Assembly: GCA_945859605.1 (NCBI GenBank)
Contig: OX243822.1
Coordinates: 17,932,884-17,996,883, forward strand
Direction of reading: 5' to 3'
Source: Lumbricus rubellus
Lineage: Eukaryota; Annelida; Clitellata; Crassiclitellata; Lumbricidae
DNA length: 64,000 bases
The position numbers were made by a program, and so were the translations under genes. Below, piece by piece: positions 1 through 27,730 of the stretch. Each line of letters opens with the position of its first letter. Position 1 is the stretch's first letter. Under the pieces are notes generated by a model, which saw only the letters and a program-made list of their open reading frames with translations, made no database searches and was not told where the DNA came from.

Positions 1-432
1 CCTAGGGTTCACTTTTCCACTATTAACGACAATGGCATTGTTATGTTCACATTATTTTGACGATTGTCTCTGTTTAATGTGCTTTGACGTGTAACTGGGG
101 GTGCGGTGTGTCACCCGATTTCTCCCATTTATTAAACTAGGATCATCACAGGTATATTATTTAGATGGTGACCATTATTGCAATACAAGAGAAATCTATC
201 CTGTATAATTCATGTACTGCGACAGGGATTCCTCGAATGTTATGACGTCAGTGAATTCGAAGTTGTTGCAGCGCTACAGCAAGACCTAGGCCTACTTTAT
301 TATACACAGTAGGCCTAAGTGATACGACACGTTGGCCTATGTCCATTGTCCAGTAATACAACGGATGTACAGTTTTGTACACGTATTTTTACGAGTGTTA
401 TGACCTCTAAATATGGATTCTTTGCACCACAG
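1..432. other. Part of intron 1 of nAChR copy 1
   Basis: No coding exon is seen here. The last ~35 bases before exon 2 match copy 2 (CTCTAAATATGGATTCTTTG then CACCACAG), so this is the 3' end of intron 1. Two TAGGCCTA palindromes lie near 288 and 310. The copy-2 retrotransposon insertion point corresponds to roughly 393-400 here, where no element is present. Confidence 0.7.
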
Positions 433-11793
<11,361 letters not shown>

Positions 11794-12299
11794 CATGGCG
11801 ATCAAAAACATCTTCTGGAGAAAACGAAGAAATTAGTTGTAGAAAGAATAACAGAAGTGAATGAACTAGCCTATCATAATGGGAAGAATGGGAAATGAAG
11901 ATTTGAGGCATTAGGAAGAATAGCGAAAACGAAGAACTTAGTAGGCTAATTAAATGCCTACTAAACGGGAAGAACAATGAAAACGAAGAACTTAGTAAAT
12001 CGGAAGAACAATGGACACGAAGAACTTAGTTAATGGGAAGAACAATGAAAACGAAGAACTTAGTAAATGGGAAGAACAATGAAAACAAAGAACTTAATTA
12101 ATGGGAAGAACAATGAAAACGAAGAACTTAGTTTAATGGGAAACAATGAAAACGAAGAACTTAGTTGATGGGAAGAACAATGAAAATGAATAACTTAGTA
12201 AATGTGGAAAACAATGAATAAGAAGAACATAATAGTCAATGGGAAGAACAATGAGAACTAGAAGAGCAATGAGAGCGAGGAACTGCATGAGAGTCGAAC

Positions 12300-12300
<1 letters not shown>
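11794..12300 (+). repeat. 3' flank of nAChR copy 1 with ~33-bp minisatellite
   Basis: After the stop, about nine imperfect units of GGGAAGAACAATGAAAACGA + AGAACTTAGTAAAT occupy about 11880-12260. A less expanded version occurs after copy 2 (33340-33450), so the seed predates duplication. It probably lies in the 3' UTR; no single polyadenylation signal is clear. Confidence 0.75.
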
Positions 12301-14068
<1,768 letters not shown>

Positions 14069-14348
14069 ATGCGCTACAAGAAGCAGAGGTTACACACGAG
14101 CACCTGCTTTTTGTTGGCCATTTTTCTCTCCGGGGTTCTAAGCAACACCACCACGAACGATGCAGGTAATGACAGATATTTTTAGCAATGTAGGGAAGCA
14201 TTTTATGATTTTAAAACACATTTGTTTGTATGCCATAGCACAAAAGACAAGGATCATGTTCTTCATAAATTTTTCACATTGTATAGACTTCCTGGCAAAA
14301 TTAATACAAAAATGATGCTCTATCCGCCTGTCTGTCTTTTCCAGTTCG

Positions 14349-14390
<42 letters not shown>

Positions 14391-17300
14391 GACTTGCGGA
14401 AATATGTCGGTGATGAGTGCCACTCTACATCTTCTTATTCTCTTTCTTACTTTCTCTCTCAGTCTCTCTATCTGTTTCTGCCTCTGTCTCTGTCTCTGTA
14501 TCTGTCTCTGTCTGTGTGGGTGTGTCTCTCTCTCAAACGCCTGGGTACCCTACACGCCCCTACACTTCCTTTGCATCATAGCAAGTACCTATAGTCCTAT
14601 AAATAGGATGGGAAACTCCTTGCATTCAATATTATTATGTTCCTAGTTTTTTGGACGATAATAAATTATTTTGGTTTCGGATTGGCGAATAATTATGTTG
14701 CAAAGTAAAAAATGTATCTGAAGATATTCAAAACATAATCTTTAGTAATAGAAACGGAATTTGAAGTGCATGGGGTGACATCTATGTTCATTCAATGTCA
14801 ATCTATGTTCAATCAATCAATCAATCAATTAATCAATCAATCAATCAGTCAGTCAGTCAATGGATCAATCAATCAATCAGTCAGTCAGCGAAATGGATGG
14901 ACACTAATTAAAACGTTCATGAGTAATGTCACATGTCTTTTCCCTCTTCTTCTCTACGTGTGACCTTCAGTCTCTTCGGAAGCTTCTTCGTATAAGTTCG
15001 TGGTAGCGTAGGCCTATCCCTAGATAACTGTTTCATTAGCTAAATGGCTAGGTTAAAGAATCTACAGTCTTTCACTGTTTTGTTAACCAACAACGACGAC
15101 GTGTTTAACTCTTCTTATTATACTCCAAAATCCGATATAAAGTAAAACGATCAGCAACAACACAACAATGACTACACTTGCGTTATCATAACAACTACAC
15201 GACTACTATCTTCATCAGTCTACTCTATCGCAACTCAACAACAACTCTTACAGCCTATCTCAACGGCTCTCAACACGCAACTCTCCTTCTTCTCTTCCAC
15301 TCCCTTCTTGTACAATTAACGTACGCTCGTCTAGACGTCACGTGCTGTCCAGACAATCACCTGTGCAGACGCCGCGCGGCAATTTGCACCTGGCCTACTT
15401 ACGTCGCTGTACGACAATCGGCGTGCACTGATTAAATTAGCTGACATTACCTCCTTCCTTTCTTTTGAAGAGAGCTAATTAATCTCAAAAATTAGCGAAC
15501 GTATAATGCTTAAACTAAATACAAACAATTCTTATACTAAATGCAATCACAAAATACCTTATACTACAATCTCGATAAGCAGTCTGCTACTACATTCAAC
15601 TTTCCTTTCTTATAGTTCAACAGAATGTCAAAATTTTGCAATGATAAAGACCATCTGACTAACTTAGCAGACTTCGACATTGACTCAGTCAAATAAACTA
15701 AAGGATTATGATCAGTGAACACATTAATCTTGGAACCAATAATGATTTCTTTCAATTTGTTTAAAGCCCATATGATTGCATAGGCTTCCTTCTCAATCGT
15801 CGCCCATCTCCTCTGGGTATCTGTCAGCTTCTGGCTGATAAATGAAACGGGACGTTCTATCCCCTCATCGTCCACTTGTGACAGCACAGCCCCCACAGCA
15901 AAATCACTGCTATCACAGTACAAATTAAATGGTTTGCCAACCTCGAACATGTACAGAATAACATTCGATAAAACAATTTCTTTAAGAGAATCAAAAGATT
16001 TCTGGTGGTCCTCAGTCCAAACAATGTTCTCAGGTGTCTGCTTGCTAGTTAAATCTGTCAATGGTTTAGCAATCTCAGCAAAATTACAAATAAATTGTCT
16101 GTAGAAACCAAAGAATCCTAACATTTGCTTCACTTGCTTCTTCGTTTCAGGGTTTTTTAAATTAATCAAACTGTCAATCCTATCTGGATTCATCATCTTC
16201 TTCCCTGAACCAATGAGGTGACCGATGAATTTCACCTCACTCTTACCAAACACACATTTCTTCAAGTTCAAAGTTACATTATGCAGTCTTATTTGTTTCA
16301 AAAACAATTCTAAATGTTTCAAATGAATGTTCCAATCATCAGAATGGACTGCAATGTCATCAACATAGGGTTCAGTAAATGCATCAATCGGTTGCAAAAT
16401 CATGTTTATGGCTTTTACAAAAGTCCGTCCAGAGTTAATCATTCCAAAAGGGACACGTGTAAATTCGTACAGTCCATTATGGGTAACGAATGCGGTTTTC
16501 CATTGGTCGGATTTCTTCACCGGACAAGTCCAGTAAGCACTGCGACAGTCCAAGACGGAAATAAACTTGGATTTCCCGACTTTGCTCAGCACATCGTTGA
16601 CGATCGGCATGGGGTATCGACAATTTTCAGTATATGAATTCACGTACCTGTAGTCGCACGCGAGTCTCAAGGATCCGTCCTTCTTCTTGACGATGACCAG
16701 CGGACTTGCCATTCTGCTCGACGACGGCTGAATGATGTTTGCTTTCAGCATCTCTTGTATTTGTTTGTCCACTTCTGCGCGGTATATCAACGGTATTCGA
16801 TAAGCCGTGAACTCCTTCTCTCGAAAGTCTGGTCTCAGCACCACTTCGTGTTCTACCAATGTACATAATCCAGGTTTGTCCGAAAATCTGTCTGCATATC
16901 GGTTCAGTACATCCAGTAGCTGTTTCTGTTGCTCGCTCGTAAGATGTCCGATCTGTTCATAGTCCAATTGCAGCGATTTCTGTGTCGTCTCTGCATGGTC
17001 TTCTTTCAATGGTAGCTCTACCACTGATCCAAATTCGTCGTCCTCTTCCACGATGAGACCACACGATAATGTTCTTGCGATGAACTTCCTCATTTTGTTG
17101 GCATGGACGATTCGTCGGCCGTTTTCATTCATGTCCACCAGATACGAATACTTGGATCTTCTTTGTAGCACTGTACATGGACCATGCCATCGTGAGATCA
17201 ATTTATTGGTTGACGTTGGATACAGGACGATGACGTTTTCTCCGGGTTCGAATTCTTTATCCTTGGCCCTCTTGTTGTATTGACTGGCGTATTGTTTTTG

Positions 17301-20300
17301 CTTTTCCTCTGCACAATTCTCAGCAAATATCAAAGCTTTCTCCATGTCTGCTCTTAAGTTCTTCAGGTACTTTGCTGGTTGTACTCCAATGTTTGGCGGT
17401 AGATTTATTTCTTTGGTCCAGCTTTCCTTTAAGATAGTTAATGGTCCTCTTGGCATTTTTCCATACACCAGCAGATATGGTGCCACTCCTGTCGTTGCGT
17501 TGGGAACTTCTCTCAATGCCCATACGGTAAACGGAATGATTTTATGCCACTGTCTTGGATTTTCCACAATGACATGATGTACCATCTTCTTGAACGTCTG
17601 ATTCCATCTCTCAACTAATCCAGCTGCCTCTGGATGCCCCGGTGAATCGAATCGTGGACAGCATCCCATCAATTTCAAAAATTCTCTTGTAAGACTGGCT
17701 GTAAAATTCGTGCCTCTGTCGCTGGTGATCACAGACGGCACCCCCACGTCAATGAAAAGCTTCATCAAAGCTTCGCACACAGCCTTAGCAGTCAATGACT
17801 TCAGCAAGAAGATTGTCGGCCATCTTGTACATGAATCCACTATGCACAAGCAATACTTATGCCCAGCTGCTGACTTCGGTTCTATTGGGCCTACCACGTC
17901 CATAGTCATCCGTCGGAATGGAACATCTTCCCTTGGAATTGGTGTAATCGGCACTCGATCCATCACCAAACTTCGTGCCTTCAGCTGACACTTCTCACAG
18001 GACTTACAAAATTTCACCACGTCTCGACGCATCTTTGGCCAGACAAAGGACAACTTGATTCTCTCTCGTGTCTTCTCTTCTCCCAAGTGTCCGCCAAATA
18101 CTGACTCGTGAGCTAATTCCATTACTTGAATTCTTCTCTCTTTCGGTAACACCAACTGATACACAAGCTGATCCAGCATTTGATGTTTCTTATACATCAA
18201 TCCATTCACCACGCTAAACTCTGATCCTTTGTCTTCAGCGATCCTCCACCACGATTTCAGTGACTCGTCATTTCTCTGCTGCTCCTCGAATTTCTTCGCA
18301 TCTTCCAGCTGTCTTTCATCGTTCGAATTCTCTGTGAACAAGTCCCTCATACTTGTCTCCAGTTCAGCGTCGCTTTCGGAATCTTCACTATCATTTCGTT
18401 CACATGCAGCCATCTCTTCTTCAGTTTCATTGTTCTCAGATGTTGTTCTTTCGTCATCTTGAATGCTGAGTTCATCTTCGCTGTCCATGTCATCTTCTTG
18501 CGAACTTTCGTTTATCGTTTCATCTTCTCCGCCTTCGACTTCTGCTCTCCGACTTTGTGCTCTTGTAGTCACATTCGCTTGTAGTTCCCCTTGCAATACA
18601 CTCACTGGTGGAATCTCTTTCAATTCTGCAATTATCTCCGGATGTAGCAAGAACTTTTCTCTGTTTTCTTTGCACAGATCCGCTGGAATGCTGGCACACA
18701 CTAAAGTTAAATATGGCGCGATATTTATTGTCCTGTCCTCTGTAGCTGCTCCTTCGTTACGACCGCTCATCCGCACTTCGATTTTCACCAACTTAGCTGG
18801 AATCGGCTCTCCAGCTACACATTGCAAATGAACTCTGCCGATTTCTTCTACTGTCGTTCCTTTCAGTAGTTCTTCGTTGATTACTGGTATCTCGGTCCCC
18901 GAGTCAATCAACGCCTCGACTTGCACAGGCTGCCCATCAGTCCCACGTATCTCCACATTTACATGCTGCAACGATATCTTCTTTATGTGTTGACACTCCT
19001 CTTTACTTTTTGTTTCTCGACAAATTTCTGCAATGGAAGTAGTCTTTATCGCTTCTTTCAGTATGGTGAACTGCGGCGTACACTTCATCACTGACTTTAC
19101 TTCTGTTTCTTGGTTGCATTGTTCTTCCCAACCAGGAGGTGCATTTATCACTTGTATCTGGTTTACTCGAAGATTTTCTGCACTTCTGCTAAAGTTCTTC
19201 CTCAGATTTGCCGCTCCTGGTGCTTGGCAATGTTTTATTAGGTGTTTATCAGAATTGCAATTGTGGCAACGCTTCTTGATAAAACTTCTTTGCTCCTTGT
19301 TCTCCCACTTGTTGTACGGCGTGTAAGATGCATTACTTTCTGTTGGGCGTCCCAGCGGCGGAGTTCGATTGTAGGCTTGTCTGTCCCACGTTGACTGTTG
19401 TTTATCTTGCGACCACTGCTTTCCAGAATAATCATCTTTCTTTGCATCATTACTCTTGGCTTGGCTTCCGGTGTCTTTGCTATCCTTGTTCCACTTGGGT
19501 TGCTTTGGACTATTGTCCCATGCTTCAAATTTCGGTTTGTCTTGGAACATCACACCAATCCGATTGTTTACATGTATATCTGCGAGATCTGCAACATTAC
19601 TAGCTTCCAAGCATTCTGTGCCCTCTTTTGCTAAGACAAACTGTAGTGGACCTGGTGGTAAACATTCTTTCAGCTTATCCGCCACTAACAAATCAAACAG
19701 CTTCTCGTAGTCTTTGTCCACTCGTCTACTTCGGACATAATAATTCAACAGGTTCTTCAGCCTAGCCGTGAACATCGTATACGTTTCTTCGGCTGTCTTC
19801 TTGGCATCTGCAAACCTTGACCTGTACTCACGAGCTGTTAACTTGAATTCCTTCAACAAATGCTCTTTCACTGCATCGTATTTATCTAAATTCTCAAATG
19901 ACAATCGATTCAATACCGTTCGCGCTCTCGGGGTCATCAATGGCAACAACAATTTCACCCAATATTGCTTTTCCACAGCGAAACTATTGAATGCATTTTC
20001 AACTGTTTCAAAATATAATGGCACTTCCATCATATCATACGGCATCTTCGGTAACACATGCTTCATTGCGTCACCTATCTTCTTAATCTTGGACACCATT
20101 GTCTCACTTTCTCTGAGCCTAATCTGTTCTGATACTTCCCGGCTCTTACGATCATCTTCGTCTCTCTTCTTCAGTCGATCTTGATCTTCGATTCTCCGCA
20201 GTTCTTCTTGTTCAATCTTCTGCTGCAACAGTTCTAACTGCTTTCTGCGTTCTTCTTTTTCAATGGCCATTTCTTTAAGTTGAGCCTCCTTGATAGCAAG

Positions 20301-23300
20301 TTTCTTTTGTTCTAACTGCATCTGCTCTTCTCTTTCTCTTTCTGCTTTTTCCAAATTGTCTTTTTCAGCTTGCAATTCTTCCTGACGAATTTCTTCTGCT
20401 CTCTCCAGTTCTTGTAAACGCATCTTCTCCTTTTCTTCCTCACGAGCCTTTTTGTCTTCGATCTGCTGTTTTCGTATTTCTTCATCGCTTTTTCTTGCTT
20501 TTTCGTATTCTATCATTAACTCCATTCTTCGTCGTTCTGCTTCGTCACGATCTATTTTCATTTGTTCTAACTGAAGCTGGAACTGTTGCTTCTGCATGTC
20601 TATCTCTTGTTGTCTTATCCTTTCTAATTTTTCTGCTCTTTCCGCTCGTTGCTCCTCTTTCTCTTTCTCCTCTTGTTTACGCTCTTTCTCCTCTTGTTTA
20701 CGCTCTTTCTCCTCTTGTCTGCGCTGCTCTTCTTTCTCTTTTTCTTCTTGTTTACGCTCTTTCTCCTCTTGTCTGCGCTGCTCTTCTTTCTGCTTCTCTT
20801 CTTGTCTACTCATCATCATGAATTGTAGCAACGCCTCTATAGACATCGGTGCCTCAGGCTTCTCCACTGGCTTCTCCGCAACGCCTCCGACAGCACCTTC
20901 TTCTTCTTCTTCTTCTTTCTTAGCCCAAACCTCGGCTAAATTTCTCATCAATTCTTCCCTCGACATCTGTTCGACTTCTTCTGCGTCTAGATCTGCTTCA
21001 ATTAGCAGTTTTATCAGTCTATCAGTAGACATCTTCTTAATATTTGCTTGCTTTTTCTCCGTAAGTTTCTCCATCTTACTTCTTTACTTTACAGATGCTC
21101 GATAAATTAGTAGACTACTCTTCAAATGTTTGCAATTGACTGACTTCAATTCTTTATGCACACTTCAATAGACAAGCAAGTTTTTCTACCTTGTAGTCGT
21201 TGTGTTGTCGTTTCTCACTGACGTACGGATGCTCGATGTATCGTTGCTTCTCCCGTGTGCTCGGCTCCTCGATAAATTCACAGCGTCCGTTCCTCCACAA
21301 CGTCTGTTGATTGAATAGAATCCCTCCGTTCGTAACTACGATCGTTCTCCTGCAACTTGGATCGTTATCCTGCAACTTGGATCGTTATCCTGCAACTTGG
21401 ATCGTTATCCTGCAACTTGGATCGTTATCTCACCGCAACGACACCAAATGTCACAATGTCTTTTCCCTCTTCTTCTCTACGTGTGACCTTCAGTCTCTTC
21501 GGAAGCTTCTTCGTATAAGTTCGTGGTAGCGTAGGCCTATCCCTAGATAACTGTTTCATTAGCTAAATGGCTAGGTTAAAGAATCTACAGTCTTTCACTG
21601 TTTTGTTAACCAACAACGACGACGTGTTTAACTCTTCTTATTATACTCCAAAATCCGATATAAAGTAAAACGATCAGCAACAACACAACAATGACTACAC
21701 TTGCGTTATCATAACAACTACACGACTACTATCTTCATCAGTCTACTCTATCGCAACTCAACAACAACTCTTACAGCCTATCTCAACGGCTCTCAACACG
21801 CAACTCTCCTTCTTCTCTTCCACTCCCTTCTTGTACAATTAACGTACGCTCGTCTAGACGTCACGTGCTGTCCAGACAATCACCTGTGCAGACGCCGCGC
21901 GGCAATTTGCACCTGGCCTACTTACGTCGCTGTACGACAATCGGCGTGCACTGATTAAATTAGCTGACAAGTAACCATTCCTCTAAATATGGATTCTTTG
22001 CACCACAGTCTCGGTGAAAATGACCGACGAGGATAGATTACGGGAGGAGCTGTTCAAACGACGTCACTACAATCCAGACTCACGTCCAGTGCAAAGAGCA
22101 ACGGATACCGTCAATGTTAAGATGGCTGTCGTTCCAATACAGCTGGCCAAAATCGTACGAATTGCTTCAGTCAATCAATCATTCAATCAATCAATTAATC
22201 AATCATCAATCAATCATCAATCAATCAGTCATCAATCATTCAATCGGTCGGTCGGTCGGTCGGTCGGTCGGGGTCGGTCGGTCAGTTGATCAGCCAGCCA
22301 AGGCAAAACAAAGCTTAACCCGCCTCATCTTGACGTTCACGGAGAAACGCGAGATCCCTGATATTATATTTTCAAATAATTATAATGTGCATGATCATGG
22401 GCGGAAACCTGGGCGGAGACTGGGGGGGGGGGGGGTGGACGAACGAGTGGCCGAAGGAAAGACGTGAAGTTTTTTGACGGACGAATGGCTGAGTGTCGCA
22501 AAAAAGTTTCCATCTTTTGCCGCAATAAATTTGTGACGAATTTTTTTAGTCATCTGGCCGAAAAGTCAAGAAAATTTTCAATTTTCACAGCCAAAAAAGT
22601 TTTTTAAAAGTCCTGACGCTCAACGATTTGGGAGTGGGGTGGGACAAATACATGGGCCGTCCACCCCAACACCTCCATTGTGGGACCGTCCCTCTGTCCC
22701 CCTAGGTCTCCGCCCGTGAGTATTTATTTCTCGCATTCAAGGCCGGATTAAGAAATGTGGAGCCCTGTTTGAAAATGTTTTGGGGATCTTCGATCGAAAA
22801 ATCTGATGACTTATTTCTTTAGTAGGCCTAGTTTGGTCGATTTTTTAAAGAATATACCGATTTTTCCGCCAAAACAATTATTATTAATAACTCCGTCAAT
22901 GCATTGACAGTCCAAAGCATGGGTGCCCACCATCCGGACACAGTGGCAAGAGGGCAAGAGGGGACATGCACTTGCTTCCGTGAGAAATTTAACATATATT
23001 TTTTTTAACAACTAAGCTTACTTTTTGTTTTTATCAACTTCCTTCGCACTAAAATCACTAATGAGGCTACTGATACACAATATGTGGTACTGAGGAATTC
23101 CCAGTTAGAAGTTCCAAATTCCTAATTTCCCGCGTAAGCTTACATTTTTTCAGGCTCTTGCTAAAAAAACTTAGACCATGACCATTGTGATTTCTGGAAG
23201 TAATATCTCTAGGCGCCCATGGCCCATGGTCCGAAACCAGCATCATCTCTGTCATGACAGAGTTATATATCGCCACTAGACAATAAATACAGTCTGACAT

Positions 23301-24751
23301 AAATTCAATGCATCCTCATTATTATAATTATTCGTCTTGCCATTGACCATTGCCTTTGTTGAACTTCTATTGTTCTTGTTATTTTTGTTGTTGTCTTTGT
23401 TGTTGTTGTTGTTATTGTTGTTGTATGACACGTTGCTATTGTTGACGTTGTTATTTTAGGATGACCTCAACGAAGTGATGGAAATGCTCGTGTGGATGAT
23501 AATGGTCTCTCAGATAAGATATTATTTATCAACGGAAATTCTCATTGATTCATATAATCACCACATCGTTGCACGTTTCAATCTTATTACAACAATCAAT
23601 TCATAGAACTTCTATAGCGCTCTTTAACTTTGCAAATTTCGGTCCAGAATCGGGGGGGGGGGGTGCGGTAGGCCTATACGCCCCGAGACACGTGCAAGTG
23701 GTTAGACCATGCAATGGACAGTGGACACGTGACAAAAAACTCACATTGTTTGGGAGCTACTGCGGAAAAACGATTTTAGGTCACCATTTTTCAAGATGGC
23801 GGCTCGAGCACCGCACGGATTTATAGAGACTTTTGGTATTTTCGTCAGTGGCGGTTACTTAACAGTTAACAAGTAATGTTCAACTTTGCTAAGTCTCTAC
23901 CCTTCTGCAGATTTACTAAGTCGATTTTCTTGAAATTCTCCCACGATTTGGGCGCTGGGGGAACAAGAAAACAGCGGATGGTTTGTCGGTATAGAGTAGC
24001 GTTGAAGCCCAATGGTCGGCCACGGCTTTCATTGGTGGCGCTATATTAATTTTGAGTGACTGATTGAGCGATTGATCGATTGACTGGTCGATCGAATGAC
24101 TGCCTGGCTGATTGATTGATCGATTGATTGACTGATCGACTGATTGATTGATCGATTTGTTGATTGCTTGATTGATTGCTTGATTGATTGCTTGATTGAT
24201 TGCTTGGTTGATCGATCGATCGATTGATTGATTGATTGATTGATTGATAGGTTTGGAACGACTTCAGACTGACTTGGAATGAAAGTGATTACGGTGGATT
24301 GTCCAAGGTATCTGTTCCCTGTCGGATGGTTTGGCGGCCAGACCTCGTCCTCATTAACAGGTATACGAACAGGACTTGACCTCGTATAAATAGGACACAC
24401 TATATTTTGTACGTGCCCTTGTTATAGCGCCTCTTCAAGCTCACTACTCTGAGGCTCTCCCGACTACAGCGCGGACACTGCATCGGAGTTTCACGCCGAA
24501 GCGCATGAGCAAATTGCGAGTGAAGGACTTGCCTAAGGTCCATACGCGGCGATTAGAGGTGGATTCGAACCTGCAATCATCCGGCTGCAATAACATCCAC
24601 TACTACTACTGCTACCACAACTTCTGCTGCTGCTTCTACTATTGCTGCTATTATTTTTAGTTGTAGCAGTAGTAGGAGTTGTGGCAGCAGCAACAGCAGC
24701 AGCAGTAGTAGTAATAGTAGCAGTAGCAGCAGCAGCAGCAGTAGCAGCAGC

Positions 24752-24807
<56 letters not shown>

Positions 24808-27025
24808 CAGTAGTAGCCGTAGTACTAGTTGCAGCAGCAGTAGCAGTAGTGCAACTTTTATTAGATTCAAGCGTCGTCGCTTGACCTTTCCGCCACCACC
24901 TCCACCACCTATCATTCTTCGGATGGCTGTATTTACATCTGAATGCCTTTGGTAAACTGCTGTATAGAGCTGAGAAATGGACCCCTTGGGCTGAGGTAAA
25001 CGTCATCGTATCGTCGAGTGGCGCCTGTCTGTGGGTTCCTCCGATGATGGCCCACTCCTACTGCCCCATCGATATCCGTTGGTTCCCCTTCGATGAACAG
25101 AGCTGCCCCTTTCAGTTCGAATCGTGGAGCTACGACTCATCCGAGCTGAACCTGACAGCCAAGGACATCCCGGTCGTCGACAGCTACTACAAGCGCAACT
25201 CAGAATGGGAACTACTAGGTGAGCAGTTATTTCTCGCATCCTGGGCCGGATTAAAAAATGTGTGGCCCTGTTTGGAAATTTATTATGGGATCTTTGATCG
25301 AAAAATCTGATGATTTTTTCTCTTCAGTCGTTTGATCGAATTTGTTTTAGAATATGCCGATTGTTTCCTGCCAAAACAGCAGCTGATGACCGTTTTTTAG
25401 TCGTTTGGTCGAAATTTCGTCAGAATGGGCCTATACCAATTTTTCCTCAATTTCCCCCCGCATGTGTGAGGTCCCCTAAAGTGCAATTGCAAGTGAATCA
25501 TGCGCTTCTTTTCTTGGTCAGCGGTCTTGTCAGCTTCCCCTCTCCGTATAAGAATTTGCGTGCGTCCAAGAAATCAGTTCAAAAGTCACAGCAGCAGTAT
25601 GAAATCCTGGATTATATTTGCAGAGATAACGTACAACGATACGACCGTTCTTTACCCGTGTTGTGACGTTCCAACGAGTCATCTGGTGTTCAACTTCCAC
25701 TGGAGACGTCTAACTCTCTTCTACGGATTCAATCTGATCATGCCATGCGCTCTGCTGTCCGCTCTCTCAGCGGTCACATTCATCATACCACCGGAATCGG
25801 GTGAACGCATTGGACTCGGTACGTCGAATGTATACTTTAAACATAGGGGGCCAAAAAATACCCCCTAGGTTTTTTGCCAATAACGTGGCCAGAAGTATGA
25901 ATTTCGAAATGAAATTCTACAGGCATAAAGCCGTTTCATATATACACATGATGGCTAGATTTCATAAAAATATTTCCCACAGAACAAAAGTTATATCACT
26001 TTTAGTGAGGCCACTCACCGGTTTTTGACGATTGGTCCACCCTGTACATAAACAGTGTATAGGCTATTATAATAGGTCTAAAGATAATTGGTCGTTTGCA
26101 ATAAAACTCTCATTCAAAGAAAGAATTGACCCCGTCGGTGAGGTTTCATCCCTCACTATATTCGCCCATCCAACCAACCGTCCATCCATCTAACCATCCT
26201 TCCATTCATCCGTCCATCCATACATCCGGCCTAAATGTTCTACATGCGATGATGCGACCCGGTTAAAACCTCGCAAAGGCAGGTCGCGAAAATTAAAGAA
26301 GTCGCAGACACTGACACCAGTTTGCTGGAATAGTCTTCCTGCTCACGATCAAGTTTCTACCTTGCTTAACAAAGAGTCTTAACAAATACGAAATGAAGCG
26401 AATAGACATATACTACAGTATATATATATATATTATATATATATATAGGCCTATAGCCTACGCGTAACTGACACTGAACGCATTGTCATAGTGAAATTGA
26501 TATGACTGAGCATCACTGTGATCTTGAATAGCGCGTCATCAGAATTCAGTTTCAATAAAAATAATTTTCGACGACGAACAACGACTTAAGCCTCAATAAA
26601 AAAAGGAAAAGCGCATTTATTAACAAGAAAATCCATCCGTCCACCCATCCATACTTTCTTTCATCTATCCATTCATCCGTACATCCATCCGTACATCCAT
26701 CCGTACATCCGTTAATCAATTCATCCGTCTGTCCATCATCAGTTCATCGACTGGTGCCTCTGTCTGCCCTTTGCTGTGGAATAGTCTTCCTGCTGTTATT
26801 CGTGCCCAGATTTTGTGTGAAGGCTTTACTTTTTCTGCTGTTATAGGTGTCTTAAGACTTTTCTTTTTTAGGAGTTCATCTTCATGTTGCTCCTTTACAT
26901 TGCATCATTCGACTTTCATTGGATCTTTTTAGGAATTTCGACGCTGCTGGCTTTGAGTGTCAATCAGTTGATTGTGGCAGACAAAGTTCCACCAACGTCC
27001 GACGCTATTCCACTCATAGGTACGA

Positions 27026-27056
<31 letters not shown>

Positions 27057-27690
27057 AATGATGACGATAGCAATGATGACGACGACGACGACAATATGAC
27101 GATGGTAGAGGTGATGCTAAGTCAGTAACTCTAGTACCACGGCGCACCTCAAAAATATGTATTCTCAATAAGCGACCATGTAACCCATATAGACCTTCCC
27201 TTCCTCGCAACTGAGTTGCGGTCTTGTCAACCTTATTTCATCAAACGAATATACATGAAAATATAAATATATAAATATAAAATAATATATATGGTGGCAA
27301 CCAACCTCTGTTGGCCAAAATCTATTGCTCTCTTGGCGCCAGCTTTAATGTCCCACAACCGGGTCATATTTTGATTTCGCTGCTGTGTGTTGATTCAATA
27401 AAAAGTTTCAATCGATCGATCGATCGATAGAACAATAGACACAATGGTTTATACCAAAACAATAGATACATACAATGATGGCTGATAAAAACAATAAACA
27501 ATGGAGACGGAGCTTGGAACAATAGTAGTGGCGGACAATGGACAGTCAACCAATCGCACTGTCGATCAATTAAATTCAATCAATCAATCAAACAGCCGTG
27601 TAGTAAGTCAATACATCAACTAGTCAATCTATCAACTATAGTCAATCAATAAATCGAACAATCAATCAATCAATCGAACAATTAGTCAAT

Positions 27691-27730
<40 letters not shown>

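Larger units (their letters stand above)
14927..21969 (-). mobile_element. Gmr1-like Ty3/gypsy LTR retrotransposon A (complete, antisense in intron 1 of copy 2)
   Basis: A 7,043-bp element bounded by LTRs 14927-15446 and 21449-21969 (TGTCACA...TGACA) and by a perfect 5-bp target duplication AGTAA (14922-14926 and 21970-21974). In element orientation (minus strand) a primer-binding-site candidate TGGTGTCGTTGCGGTGAG begins two bases after the 5' LTR (21446 downward). A purine tract (AAAAGAAAGGAAGGAGG, about 15450-15466) precedes the 3' LTR. The single gag-pol frame is intact. The two LTRs look nearly identical apart from a 1-bp indel near the end, so the insertion is recent. Confidence 0.95.

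Noticed and set aside
15178..15435. 85-codon frame duplicated at 21701-21958
   Set aside because: Both copies are the same position in the two LTRs of retrotransposon A; no evidence of a gene.
22394..22716. hAT-like element with 8-bp target duplication
   Set aside because: End sequences pair (CATGGGCGGA/TCCGCCCGTG) but the 8-bp flanks TGCATGAT and AGTATTTA do not match, so I did not list it as a confirmed element.
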